Below, piece after piece: positions 1 through 8,353 of a stretch of 64,000 nt of DNA. A program made the position numbers and the translations under genes. The stretch's first letter is position 1, and each line of letters opens with the position of its first letter. This DNA comes from Streptomyces sp. NBC_01341 (lineage in GTDB: Bacteria; Actinomycetota; Actinomycetes; Streptomycetales; Streptomycetaceae), in assembly GCF_035946055.1 (NCBI RefSeq), contig NZ_CP108364.1, forward strand, positions 1,054,001-1,118,000. Reading direction: 5' to 3'. The notes beneath the pieces are model-generated. The model was not told the DNA's origin. It saw only the letters and a program-made list of their open reading frames with translations, and did not search any database.

Positions 1-536
1 CCCCCGAGCTGAAGGCCGGTCTCTACACCGACCGCCAGGAGATCGGCAAGCACCGCTGGTACCGGGTGGATGTGGCGCCGGGTCAGGAACTGCGTGCCTC
101 CGTCAGTGTGGCCGCGGACCGCGCGGTCGCCGACGACTACGGCGTACTCCTGCGCGCGGTGACCAGGCACGGGCGCGAGATCGTCCGTGGCTCGGAGTCC
201 GGCACCGGACGTACGGACATGATCTCGTCCGGCCTGCGCTACCCGAAGGCCGAGGAGGACGACACGGAGGAGGGCACCGCCCCCGCACCCGAGACCGTGT
301 GTCTCCAGCTCAGCAATTCCTTCTCCGCGGCCCCGTCCGTGAAGACGACCCCCGGCATGCCCGTCGAGCTGACCATCGACCTGGTGGACGCACCCGACGA
401 GGCCGCCGACACCGCGGCCTTCGGCCTCGGGCGGGGCTGGTGGCTCCTGGGGGTCATGGTCCTGACCGGGTTGATCGCCGGTCTGCTGACCGGCTGGATC
501 TCGCGCTGGCGCGTCGCCGTATGGAGGACCAACTGA
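1..536 (+). CDS. C-terminal part of a secreted, membrane-anchored protein (5' end outside window)
   Basis: The frame is open from the first bases of the window, so this is the C-terminal part of a longer protein. The visible part is a hydrophilic, beta-rich extracytoplasmic region. It ends in a single transmembrane helix (around WWLLGVMVLTGLIAGLLTG) and a short basic tail, which suggests a type I anchored protein. An internal GTG at 66 could start a shorter product, but the coding frame clearly continues upstream. The TGA overlaps the ATG of the next gene (TGATG), so the two are translationally coupled. The next protein has the same architecture and they may form one surface complex. I do not recognise the family. 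A von Willebrand A domain in the missing part is possible but not seen. Confidence 0.7.
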   Translation, partial: PELKAGLYTDRQEIGKHRWYRVDVAPGQELRASVSVAADRAVADDYGVLLRAVTRHGREIVRGSESGTGRTDMISSGLRYPKAEEDDTEEGTAPAPETVCLQLSNSFSAAPSVKTTPGMPVELTIDLVDAPDEAADTAAFGLGRGWWLLGVMVLTGLIAGLLTGWISRWRVAVWRTN

Positions 537-1375
537 TGCGTACCACCCGTAGAAACACGCTCGGGCGCGATTGCGTGGGCGTCCTGCTCGCGGGAGTCGC
601 GCTGCTCACCTCGGGCGGGACCGCCGTCGCCGACGACCCGTCGGCGAGCGCGAGCCCGGCCGAAGGCGAGGCCGCGGGGCCGACCGAGGCGGGCACCACC
701 TTCCGCACGGCGACGGCGATCCAGCAGGGCACGAAGGCCACGGCGGACGCCTCCACGGGCGACTACCTGTACTGGGCCTTCCCCGCCGACGCGGGCCAAC
801 GGGCCACGGTGCGGGCGAAGGTGAGCCTCCCGGAGAGCGCCACCCGGCACGGCGCGTCGACCTGGCAGGTGGACGTGTACGACGGGCTCCGCCGCCGGCA
901 GGCCTGCATGTACGGCCATCAGACCAGGAAGGCCGCGCCGGACGCGAGCGCCGTCGAGCTGTCCTGTGTGCTGCGTACCGTGCGGGCGTGGTCCGAGCCG
1001 TGGGCGTCGGATCCCCTGCCCGGCACCTACTACATCCGCCTGACGGTGGTCGGCCTGGCCGAGGAGGACCTGGGGCTCCCGGTCCACGTCGAGACCGAGG
1101 CCACCTCCGCCGACCAGGGCGGCGCGCACGACGTCGACGGCGCCCTCGCGAAGCCGCTCGTGCCGGGCGCGTCCTCGGCCGACCGGACGTCCGTGTCATC
1201 GGATGCGGATGCGCCGCTCGCCGGTGACCCGGAGGACGGCTGGTCCTCCGGCTGGTGGACCGACCGCTGGCTGTGGACCGTGGGCGGAGGCGTACTCGCC
1301 GCGCTGGCGGCCGTGTTCGGCTATTCCCTGACCAGGGGCGGCGGCCGCCCCTCCCGGGTTCCGCCGGGCGTCTGA
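536..1375 (+). CDS. Secreted membrane-anchored protein with PPC-like beta domain
   Basis: 279 aa. A twin-basic N-terminus and hydrophobic stretch (VGVLLAGVALLTSGGTAVA) form a signal peptide with likely cleavage after AVA. An acidic Ser/Pro/Ala linker and a beta-rich domain of about 150 residues follow. Its opening (FRTATAIQ, then GDYLYWAFPADAGQ) resembles the pre-peptidase C-terminal type of extracellular beta-sandwich. A final transmembrane helix lies near residues 245-268 with a basic tail. The ATG at 536 overlaps the upstream stop codon, which fixes the start. With its upstream neighbour it forms a two-gene unit of anchored exported proteins. The molecular role is unknown. Confidence 0.75.
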   Translation: MRTTRRNTLGRDCVGVLLAGVALLTSGGTAVADDPSASASPAEGEAAGPTEAGTTFRTATAIQQGTKATADASTGDYLYWAFPADAGQRATVRAKVSLPESATRHGASTWQVDVYDGLRRRQACMYGHQTRKAAPDASAVELSCVLRTVRAWSEPWASDPLPGTYYIRLTVVGLAEEDLGLPVHVETEATSADQGGAHDVDGALAKPLVPGASSADRTSVSSDADAPLAGDPEDGWSSGWWTDRWLWTVGGGVLAALAAVFGYSLTRGGGRPSRVPPGV

Positions 1376-1674
1376 CGAGGACCAGCGGGCCGGAGGGCCG
1401 CGGGCATCGAGCCTGCGGCCCTCCGGCATGTGACGGCGTGTCCGGCGGCCGGCGAGGCCTCGGCGAGGGGTCACCCTCCGGGGCTGCGGTGTGTACCGCT
1501 TTGCGCGTCCGCTGGGCCGAACGGATGAAGGAACGCCTCGTGCGGACGGGGCGGCGGCGAGGCTTGCGCCATGAACGTCACCCCCTTCGCGTACCGCCCG
1601 CGCACGACAGCACGCGGCGCGCACACCGCGACCGTGAACCGGGCACGGCCCGCTCGCCCGGGCAGGTCCTGAGC
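1376..1674. other. Intergenic, no clear gene
   Basis: This is GC-rich sequence between the anchored-protein pair and a doubtful small ORF. An ATG at 1571 opens a frame of about 33 codons, rich in Arg, Ala and Thr, that ends at a TGA near 1670. It resembles no known peptide. No convincing hairpin or promoter was found. Confidence 0.4.
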
Positions 1675-2058
1675 GTGCGCCCCGCGCAGCGGGCCGGCAC
1701 CCTGCTCGGCATCCATCTGCTCGCCTGCCTCTGCACGGCGTTGCTGATCCCTCCGCCCCCGGCCTCGCCTCCCGGGACCGCCCCGGCCGTGCTGTCCGGC
1801 CCCGGGCCCACGACGGCCGAACCCTGGCGAGCCGGGTGGCACCGTTCCCTGCTCACCCGACGGCCGGCCGAGCGGCCCGCGGACCGGCCGCCGGTCAGGC
1901 CGGCCGTCGGCGGAGCGCCCGCGTGGACGCACACGTGCCTGCGTGGCGACGAGTCGTCCTGCCCGCAGTCGGCTCGGGGAGAAGGCGACCATGACGGGGC
2001 GTCAGCGGCGAGTCCCGGGGTGGCGGCCGATACCGCTCCCGCACCCTCGAAGACCTGA
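1675..2058 (+). CDS. Possible small exported protein (doubtful)
   Basis: A GTG at 1675 opens a 127-codon frame. It begins with a basic residue cluster and a hydrophobic stretch (AGTLLGIHLLACLCTALLI), followed by a Pro-, Ala- and Arg-rich tail with two Cys residues. It looks like a small signal-peptide protein, but there is no convincing ribosome binding site, composition is biased in every frame here, and I recognise no family. It sits just upstream of the P450 gene on the same strand. The alternative is a chance open frame in high-GC intergenic DNA. Confidence 0.25.
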   Translation: MRPAQRAGTLLGIHLLACLCTALLIPPPPASPPGTAPAVLSGPGPTTAEPWRAGWHRSLLTRRPAERPADRPPVRPAVGGAPAWTHTCLRGDESSCPQSARGEGDHDGASAASPGVAADTAPAPSKT

Positions 2059-2116
2059 CGGGCAGCCGCTAGTCTCGTCAACTCACCTTTTTCGTACAGC
2101 GGATGACAGGAGTGCC

Positions 2117-3484
2117 ATGTCCACGGATGACGGCGCGGTCCTCGGCATCTCCCCCCGCGCTCACACGCTCGTACCGGGGCCGAAGGGGGTGCCTCTCCTG
2201 GGAAGTCTGCCGCAGTTCGGCAAGAACCCCCTCGCCTTCTTCGAGCGCCTGCGCGGCTACGGGGACATGGTGAGCTGGCGCTTCGGCCGCCACGGCTGCG
2301 TCTTCGTCGCCGACCCCGAGTGCATCGGCGAGCTGCTCAGGGAGACGGAACGCACCTTCGACCAGCCGCTGCTCGGCATCGCGTTCCGTACGGTGATGGG
2401 CAACGGCGTCGTGGTCGCGCGAGGAGCGGACTGGCGGCGCAAGCGGTCGCTCGTCCAGCCCTCGGTGCGGCCCAGGCAGGTGAGGTCGTACGCCTCCACG
2501 ATGACCGCGTGCGCGGTGGAACTGGCGGGCGCGTGGTCCGGAGGCCAGCGGATCGACATCAAGCGGGAGATGGCGGCCCTGACGCAGAGGATTGCCGTCC
2601 GGACCATCTTCGGGGTGGACACTCCGGCCGACGCGGAGTCGATGGGACGGGCGATGGACATCGCCCAGCAGGAGATCGGCAAGGAGTTCAGCGGTCTCGG
2701 CGCGGTGCTGCCCGACTGGGTGCCCACACGCGGGCGCGCGAGGATCAGGAGGGCCGCCGCCGTGATCGACGCGGAGGTAGGGCGCGTGGTCGCCAGGCAC
2801 CGCGAGGGGGACGGCGAGCGCCCCGACCTGCTGAGCCGGCTGCTCACGGCCGTGGACGAGACCGGGGCGCACCTCAGCGACGAGGAGATACGCGACGAGA
2901 CGGTCACGCTTTACATCGGCGGACACGAGACGACCAGTTCGACCCTGGTGTGGGTGTGGTACCTGCTGTCCCGCAACCCGCACGCGCGGGCCGCGCTCGC
3001 CGAGGAGCTGGACCGGGTGCTCGGAGACCGCGACCCCGGCATCGACGACTACGCGCGACTGACGTACGCCCAGGCGGTGGTGAAGGAGACGCTGCGTCTG
3101 TATCCGACGATCTGGCTCATCACGGGCGTGGCCAAGGAGGGGGCCACGCTCGGCGGTGTGCCGATGCCGGCCGGCACGCGCGTGTGGAGCAGCCAGTGGG
3201 CCACCCACCGGGACGAGCGGTGGTTCCCCGAGCCGCAGGCCTTCCGCCCAGAGCGCTGGGACGCGGAGGGCGGTGAGGAGATCCCGGAGTACGCCTGGTA
3301 CCCGTTCGGCGGCGGCCCGCGCGTCTGCCTGGGAACGCGCTTCGCCATGGTGGAGGCGGTCCTGGTCCTCGCCGTACTCGCGCGGCGCTTCGAGCTGGGG
3401 GTGGATCCCGGCGATGTCGGCCCCGTGCCGACACTGACACTGCAGCCGGACCGGGACGTCATGGCGACCGTACGGGCGCGTTGA
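2117..3484 (+). CDS. Cytochrome P450 monooxygenase
   Basis: 455 aa, a complete bacterial P450. The proline-rich entry PGPKGVPLLGSL is near residue 22. The I-helix oxygen-activation motif is IGGHETTSS, the K-helix ExxR is KETLRLYP, and the heme loop is FGGGPRVCLG with the axial Cys at about 404. All catalytic elements are intact. The ATG at 2117 follows an AGGAG-like site (GACAGGAG) and gives the normal N-terminus; an in-frame start further upstream would add non-P450 sequence. The FGGG heme loop and PGPKG start recall terpene-oxidising actinobacterial P450s, but no terpene synthase is adjacent, so the substrate is open. Redox partners are not encoded nearby. Confidence 0.95.
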   Translation: MSTDDGAVLGISPRAHTLVPGPKGVPLLGSLPQFGKNPLAFFERLRGYGDMVSWRFGRHGCVFVADPECIGELLRETERTFDQPLLGIAFRTVMGNGVVVARGADWRRKRSLVQPSVRPRQVRSYASTMTACAVELAGAWSGGQRIDIKREMAALTQRIAVRTIFGVDTPADAESMGRAMDIAQQEIGKEFSGLGAVLPDWVPTRGRARIRRAAAVIDAEVGRVVARHREGDGERPDLLSRLLTAVDETGAHLSDEEIRDETVTLYIGGHETTSSTLVWVWYLLSRNPHARAALAEELDRVLGDRDPGIDDYARLTYAQAVVKETLRLYPTIWLITGVAKEGATLGGVPMPAGTRVWSSQWATHRDERWFPEPQAFRPERWDAEGGEEIPEYAWYPFGGGPRVCLGTRFAMVEAVLVLAVLARRFELGVDPGDVGPVPTLTLQPDRDVMATVRAR

Positions 3485-3516
3485 CCGCACTGCCGGGTGA
3501 AGCCCGTGGTGAACGT

Positions 3517-3547
3517 TTGACCTCAAGTCCGCTTCAGGTCCTAGCGT
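3517..3547 (+). promoter_or_regulatory. SoxR-type (MerR family) promoter of the ABC exporter gene
   Basis: The -35 TTGACC (3517-3522) and -10 TAGCGT (3542-3547) are 19 bp apart, the over-long spacing typical of MerR-family activators. The spacer region holds CCTCAAGTCCGCTTCAGG (3521-3538), an imperfect dyad close to the SoxR box CCTCAAGTTAACTTGAGG. It lies 35 bp upstream of the exporter start codon. No soxR gene is in the window, so the regulator would act in trans. Confidence 0.75.
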
Positions 3548-3581
3548 TCGGTGCGTACCGACCGACTACGGAGGCACCCGC

Positions 3582-5471
3582 ATGGACATGGAAGTCACCG
3601 CGTGGCACTCACTGCACAGCGCGATGAACGCGCAGGCGGACCGCAGGCCCTTCTCCCGCGCCACCCTGCGCCGCATCGGTGAGTTCGCCCGGCCGCACCG
3701 GGGCCGGATCGGCCGTTTCCTCCTGCTCAGCGTGGTCACCGCGCTCCTCGCGGTGGCCACACCGGTGCTGGCGGGCGGTGTCGTCGACGCGATCGTGCGG
3801 GGCGAGGAGTCGGGTACGGTCACGCGGCTCGCCCTTCTCATCGCACTGATCGCCGTGGCGGAGGCGGGACTCGGGCTCCTCACCCGGTGGCTGTCGGCGA
3901 CCCTCGGTGAAGGGCTCATCCTCGATCTGCGCACCGCCGTCTTCGACCACGTGCAGCGGATGCCGGTCGCCTTCTTCACCCGTACCCGGACCGGCGCGCT
4001 GGTCAGCCGGCTCAACAACGACGTCATCGGGGCGCAGCGGGCGTTCAGCAACACCCTGTCGGGTGTCGTCTCCAACCTCGTCACCCTGCTGCTGACCCTG
4101 GCCGTCATGCTGACCATCTCCTGGCAGATCACGCTGCTCGCCCTGGTGCTGCTGCCCGTGTTCGTCGTCCCCGCCCGCCGGATGGGTTCGCGGATGGCGG
4201 CTCTCCAGCGGGAGGCCGCCGGCCACAACGCCACCATGGGCACCCGGATGACCGAGCGCTTCTCGGCACCGGGCGCGACCCTCATCAAGCTGTTCGGCCG
4301 TCCCGCCGACGAGTCCGCGGAATTCGCGGCCAGGGCGGGCCGGGTACGCGACATCGGCATTCGCACGGCGATGCTGCAGTCCACCTTCATCACGGCACTC
4401 ACGCTGGTGTCCGCACTGGCCCTCGCGCTTGTCTACGGGCTCGGCGGGTACTACGCGCTGCGCGGCACCCTGGAGCCCGGGGCCGTCGTCGCCCTGGCCC
4501 TGCTCCTCACCCGCCTCTACGCACCGTTGACCTCGCTGGCCGGAGCACGCGTCGAGGTCATGAGCGCACTGGTCAGTTTCGAGCGGGTCTTCGAGATCCT
4601 CGACCTCCGGCCGCTGATCGCCGAGAAGCCCGATGCCCGCCGGGTGCCGGACGGACCGGTGTCCGTGGAGTTCGACGGGGTGTCGTTCGGCTACCCGTCC
4701 GCGGACAAGGTCTCCCTCGCCTCACTGGAAGAGGTCGCCACGCTCGACTCCGGGGACGGGGTCAGAGTGCTGCACGACATCACCTTCACAGCGGAACCGG
4801 GGCAGATGGTCGCCCTCGTCGGTTCGTCCGGGGCCGGCAAATCCACGATCGCGCAACTGCTCCCCCGGCTGTACGACGCCGATGCCGGTGCCGTCCGGCT
4901 GAACGGCGTGGACGTCACCGACCTCACGGCCGACTCGATCCGGGAGACGCTCGGCATGGTGACCCAGGACGGCCACCTCTTCCACGAGTCGGTGCGGGCC
5001 AATCTCCTCCTCGCCCGCCCGGAGGCGGCCGAGGAGGAGATCTGGGACGCGCTGCGCCGGTCCCGCCTGGACGGACTGGTGGCCTCGCTGCCCGAGGGCC
5101 TGGACACGGTGGTCGGAGAACGCGGCTACCGGCTGTCCGGTGGTGAACGCCAGCGCCTCACCATCGCGCGTCTGCTGCTGGCCCGTCAGCGGGTGGTGAT
5201 CCTCGACGAGGCGACCGCGCACCTGGACTCCACCTCGGAAGCCGCCGTGCAGGAGGCGCTGGCCGAGGCACTGGAAGGGCGTACGGCGGTGGTCATCGCC
5301 CACCGTCTGTCGACGGTGCGGTCGGCCGATCTGATCCTCGTCGTCGAGGACGGCCGCATCGTCGAACGCGGCACGCACGACGCACTGCTGGCCGCCGGGG
5401 GACGGTACGAGGAGCTGCACCGTACCCAGTTCGAGCGTCCGGAGCCGGAGGAGGTGCGACCGGCCGTCTGA
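3582..5471 (+). CDS. ABC exporter, fused transmembrane and ATPase domains
   Basis: 629 aa, an export half-transporter that should work as a dimer. Residues about 40-330 form the six-helix ABC transmembrane domain. Residues about 355-610 form the nucleotide-binding domain, with Walker A GSSGAGKS, signature LSGGERQ, Walker B VVILDEAT and the H-loop VIAHRLS. It resembles the multidrug and redox-active-compound exporters of actinobacteria. The ATG at 3582 has GGAGG nine bases upstream. The SoxR-type promoter in front suggests induction by redox-cycling compounds; S. coelicolor SoxR is known to control an ABC exporter (SCO7008, as I recall), and this could be its counterpart. It is followed by a hairpin terminator, so it is probably monocistronic. 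Confidence 0.95.
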   Translation: MDMEVTAWHSLHSAMNAQADRRPFSRATLRRIGEFARPHRGRIGRFLLLSVVTALLAVATPVLAGGVVDAIVRGEESGTVTRLALLIALIAVAEAGLGLLTRWLSATLGEGLILDLRTAVFDHVQRMPVAFFTRTRTGALVSRLNNDVIGAQRAFSNTLSGVVSNLVTLLLTLAVMLTISWQITLLALVLLPVFVVPARRMGSRMAALQREAAGHNATMGTRMTERFSAPGATLIKLFGRPADESAEFAARAGRVRDIGIRTAMLQSTFITALTLVSALALALVYGLGGYYALRGTLEPGAVVALALLLTRLYAPLTSLAGARVEVMSALVSFERVFEILDLRPLIAEKPDARRVPDGPVSVEFDGVSFGYPSADKVSLASLEEVATLDSGDGVRVLHDITFTAEPGQMVALVGSSGAGKSTIAQLLPRLYDADAGAVRLNGVDVTDLTADSIRETLGMVTQDGHLFHESVRANLLLARPEAAEEEIWDALRRSRLDGLVASLPEGLDTVVGERGYRLSGGERQRLTIARLLLARQRVVILDEATAHLDSTSEAAVQEALAEALEGRTAVVIAHRLSTVRSADLILVVEDGRIVERGTHDALLAAGGRYEELHRTQFERPEPEEVRPAV

Positions 5472-5485
5472 CCTCGGGGTCCTCC

Positions 5486-5511
5486 CCGTCCGTGCGCGTG
5501 CGCACGGACGG
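5486..5511 (+). terminator. Hairpin terminator after the ABC exporter
   Basis: CCGTCCGTGCGC (5486-5497) and its perfect complement GCGCACGGACGG (5500-5511) form an 11-12 bp stem 15 bases after the stop codon. There is no T-run, as is usual in Streptomyces. Confidence 0.7.
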
Positions 5512-5661
5512 CGCCGCCGGGCGCGCGTCACGGGCCTGTCGGCGTTGCGCCCGCTCGCCGCGCGCTCGTAACGTGACCGGAGGCCGCCGGGTGGGCCGAC
5601 CGGGCCGGGCCCGTGCGGCCGGCCCGGCCCGAACAGCACTCCACGCCGAAACCGGGTACGC

Positions 5662-6852
5662 ATGAGCCAGTCACAGTCCACCGCCGACGCATGGCACCGG
5701 CCGATGGTCGCCCGCCTCTCCAGCGAGGAGCACCGCACCGCGACCGCCCTCGAGCTGTTCTTCGACCTCTGCTTCGTCACCGCCGTCGCCCAGGCCTCGG
5801 GAGCCTTCGAGCACGAACTCGCCGAGGGGCGCATCGGTCACGGGGTCCTCGGCTACGCGACGGTGTTCTTCGCGATCTGGTGGGCCTGGATGAACTTCAC
5901 CTGGTTCGCGTCCGCCTACGACACCGACGACGTGCCGTACCGCCTGCTCACCCTGGTCCAGATCGCGGGCGCACTCGTCCTTGCCGCGGGTGTGTCGCAG
6001 GCCGTGGAACACGAGGACTTCACCGTCATCACCTGGGGCTATGTCGTCATGCGGCTGGCCATGGTCACCCAGTGGCTGCGAGCGGCCCACTCCGACCCCG
6101 AACGCCGGCGCAGCTGCATGCGCTACGCGGCCGGCATCCTGATCGTGCAGATCGGCTGGGTCGCACGCCTGGCGGCACCCGACGACTGGGGACTCCCCCT
6201 CTTCGGCGTCCTGGTCGTGGCCGAACTCGCCGTCCCCGTCTGGGCGGAGAGCACCGCCAACACCACCTGGCACCCCCACCACATCGCGGAACGGTACGGC
6301 CTCTTCACGCTGATCGTCCTCGGCGAGACCATCACCGCGGCGACCGTCGCCGTCCGTACCGCCCTGGACGACGAGGCGGCGATCGGCGACATCGCGACGC
6401 TGGTCGTCGGCGGCGTACTGACGGTCTTCGCCCTGTGGTGGCTCTACTTCGCCCAGAACGCCCCTAGCAGGCTCACCGGGCTCAGGTCCGCGCTCCTCTG
6501 GGGCTACGGCCACTACTTCGTCTTCGCCTCGGCCGCGGCCGTCGGCGCGGGGCTGGCCCTGAACGTCGCGCACACCACCGGTCACGGCCACCTCTCGGAC
6601 CGTGCCGCCGCGGCGGCGTTCACCGTCCCGGTGGCCGTGTTCGTCACGCTGGTGTGGCTGCTGCATCACCGGGCGTCGGAGATCCGCACCCGCACCGACC
6701 TCGTCCACCCGGTCGCGGTCCTCGCCGTGCTCGCGTCGACCTTCACCCCGGTGCCCGTGCTGGTGACCGGCATCCTCGCCGCGGCGCTCGTCGCGGCGAC
6801 CCTTGTCGTCGCGGCGCGCGGCCGGTCCTCCGTCAGGCCGGGTCGGACATGA
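5662..6852 (+). CDS. Low temperature requirement protein A (LtrA)-like membrane protein
   Basis: 396 aa with about ten hydrophobic helices. The N-terminal pattern ALELFFDLCFVTAVAQ is the hallmark of the LtrA family (PF06772), and the second conserved block LFTLIVLGETI is present near residue 215. LtrA was named in Listeria for growth at low temperature; its molecular function is unknown. The ATG at 5662 directly precedes the family's N-terminus. The 3' end overlaps the convergent YCII gene by 20 bp. It stands alone with its own upstream region. Confidence 0.9.
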   Translation: MSQSQSTADAWHRPMVARLSSEEHRTATALELFFDLCFVTAVAQASGAFEHELAEGRIGHGVLGYATVFFAIWWAWMNFTWFASAYDTDDVPYRLLTLVQIAGALVLAAGVSQAVEHEDFTVITWGYVVMRLAMVTQWLRAAHSDPERRRSCMRYAAGILIVQIGWVARLAAPDDWGLPLFGVLVVAELAVPVWAESTANTTWHPHHIAERYGLFTLIVLGETITAATVAVRTALDDEAAIGDIATLVVGGVLTVFALWWLYFAQNAPSRLTGLRSALLWGYGHYFVFASAAAVGAGLALNVAHTTGHGHLSDRAAAAAFTVPVAVFVTLVWLLHHRASEIRTRTDLVHPVAVLAVLASTFTPVPVLVTGILAAALVAATLVVAARGRSSVRPGRT

Positions 6853-7168
6853 TCTCCCGGACCTCCTGCGCGCACCGGCACGCGGCAGCGATCCTGGCGG
6901 CCCATTCCAGCGCGTCCTCACGTGTGGACACTTCGACGATCGAGAACCCGCCGAGCACTGCCTTGGTCTCCGGGAACGGGCCGTCGGCGACGGCCCCGTC
7001 GGTGGCCACGACGCTCGCCCTCTGCCTTTCCAGTCCGCCGCCGAAGACCCACACACCGGCGTCCCGGGCCTCCCGCACCACCGCGTGCGAGGCCTCGGCC
7101 ACCGCAGCCAACTCCCCCTCGGGGAAGGTCATCGCGCCATCGTCGAACGAGATCAGGTACCGCGCCAT
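6833..7168 (-). CDS. YCII-related (DGPF domain) protein
   Basis: 111 aa, a single YCII/DGPF-type ferredoxin-like fold. It starts MARYLISFDDGAM and contains the family tetrapeptide DGPF near residue 69, followed by LGGFSIVEV. These proteins often sit beside ECF sigma factors, and their catalytic role is mostly unproven. The ATG at 7168 was chosen because it starts the domain and has GGGAG upstream; a longer in-frame start would add basic non-domain residues. It overlaps the end of the LtrA-like gene in convergent orientation. Confidence 0.88.
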   Translation of the reverse strand: MARYLISFDDGAMTFPEGELAAVAEASHAVVREARDAGVWVFGGGLERQRASVVATDGAVADGPFPETKAVLGGFSIVEVSTREDALEWAARIAAACRCAQEVREIMSDPA

Positions 7169-7284
7169 CCTTGGCTCCCTCGGCCGTCTGTCTACCTGAG
7201 CGCCACTCACCCTACGACGACCCCCTCCCTCCGGGGCCCGACGCTCCCCCGACCTCCGGAACACCGGTCCCGCAAGAGGGTTGC

Positions 7285-7342
7285 CCCCGGCTCACGGCCG
7301 GCCGCCGCGGGCGGTGCCTAGGCGGCCGGCCGTGAGCCGGGG
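7285..7342 (-). terminator. Strong hairpin terminator of the betaine operon
   Basis: A 22-bp perfect inverted repeat (arms 7285-7306 and 7321-7342, 14-nt loop) begins 14 bases past the stop codon of the last betaine gene. It also shields the downstream YCII gene from read-through. Confidence 0.85.
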
Positions 7343-7356
7343 ATCCAGGGCTCAGC

Positions 7357-8352
7357 TCACCGGCCGAGCCACTTCTTCCAGGTGCCGGGGTGCTCCTGGA
7401 TCCAGCGGCCGGCCGCCTCGTCGGGTGACAGGCGCTCGGAGGCGATCAGTTCCGAGACCTCGTTCTGGTCCTTCTCGGACCACTCGAACTTCTTCAGGAA
7501 GGCGGCCGCGTCTCCGCCGCGCTTGCTGAAGCCCGCGTTCAGGTACTTCTGCAGCGGGGTCTTCGGGTAGGCGCAGTCGATGTCCGCCGGGGCCTTCGCC
7601 GCACACGCGTCGGAGTACTCCGGCAGCTTCACCTCGACCATCGGCACCTCGTTGAACAGCCACTGCGGCTGGTACCAGTAGCTGAGGAAGGGCTTCTTCT
7701 CCTTGGCGAACTGCTGCATCTGGGTGATCTGCGCGGCCTCGGAACCGGCGAAGACGACCTTGTAGTCGAGGCCGAGGTTCTTCACCAGCGCCTTGTCGTT
7801 CGTGACGTAGGACGGCGAACCGTCCATCAGCTGGCCCTTGTCGCCGCTCTCCGGGGTGCGCAGCTCGTCGGCGTACTTGTCGAGGTTCTTCCAGTCCGTG
7901 ACGTCCGGGTGCTCGTCCGCCCAGTACTTGGGCACGTACCAGCCGATGTGGCCGGTGACGCCGAGGTCGCCACCGGGCACGATGGTCTTCTTGTCCTTGA
8001 CGTACAGCTTCTCCTGGTCCGGGTGGCCCCAGTCCTCCAGGATGGCGTCCACGCGGCCCTGGCTGAGCGCGTCCCAGGCGGGTACCTCGTCGGTCTGCAC
8101 TAGGTCGACGCGGTAGCCCAGCTCGTCCTGGAGGATCTTCTGCGCGACGGCCACGTTGGCCTGCGCACCGACCCAGGACTGGACGGACAGGGTGACGGTC
8201 TTGATGTCGGCGGGCGCCGCGAACGGGCTCGCCTGCTTGGTCATGTCCGCGGCGCCGCAACCGGTGACGGCGAGCAGGGCCGCCGCGGAGGCGACGACCG
8301 CGGACGTACGGAGACGGGCGCGGGTACGGGTACGGGTTCGGGTGCGAGCCAT
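7357..8352 (-). CDS. proX: Glycine betaine ABC transporter, substrate-binding lipoprotein
   Basis: 331 aa. The N-terminus is an Arg-Thr repeat, then a hydrophobic stretch ending in the lipobox VTGC (lipidated Cys32). It is therefore an outer-face lipoprotein of the OpuAC/ProX family. The mature part has the family layout, for example TVTLSVQSWVGAQ near the start and DWGHPDQEKLY in the first lobe, with several Trp and Tyr residues that could form the aromatic cage for quaternary amines. The ATG at 8352 follows AAGGAG and lies one base after the permease stop codon. The Arg-Thr run comes from a short tandem DNA repeat (about 8309-8348). It is the last gene of the betaine operon. Confidence 0.93.
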   Translation of the reverse strand: MARTRTRTRTRARLRTSAVVASAAALLAVTGCGAADMTKQASPFAAPADIKTVTLSVQSWVGAQANVAVAQKILQDELGYRVDLVQTDEVPAWDALSQGRVDAILEDWGHPDQEKLYVKDKKTIVPGGDLGVTGHIGWYVPKYWADEHPDVTDWKNLDKYADELRTPESGDKGQLMDGSPSYVTNDKALVKNLGLDYKVVFAGSEAAQITQMQQFAKEKKPFLSYWYQPQWLFNEVPMVEVKLPEYSDACAAKAPADIDCAYPKTPLQKYLNAGFSKRGGDAAAFLKKFEWSEKDQNEVSELIASERLSPDEAAGRWIQEHPGTWKKWLGR

Positions 8353-8353
8353 G

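Noticed and set aside
2117..3484. Assignment of the first P450 to a terpene pathway such as albaflavenone
   Set aside because: No terpene synthase is adjacent, and the resemblance of the entry and heme loops is not specific enough.
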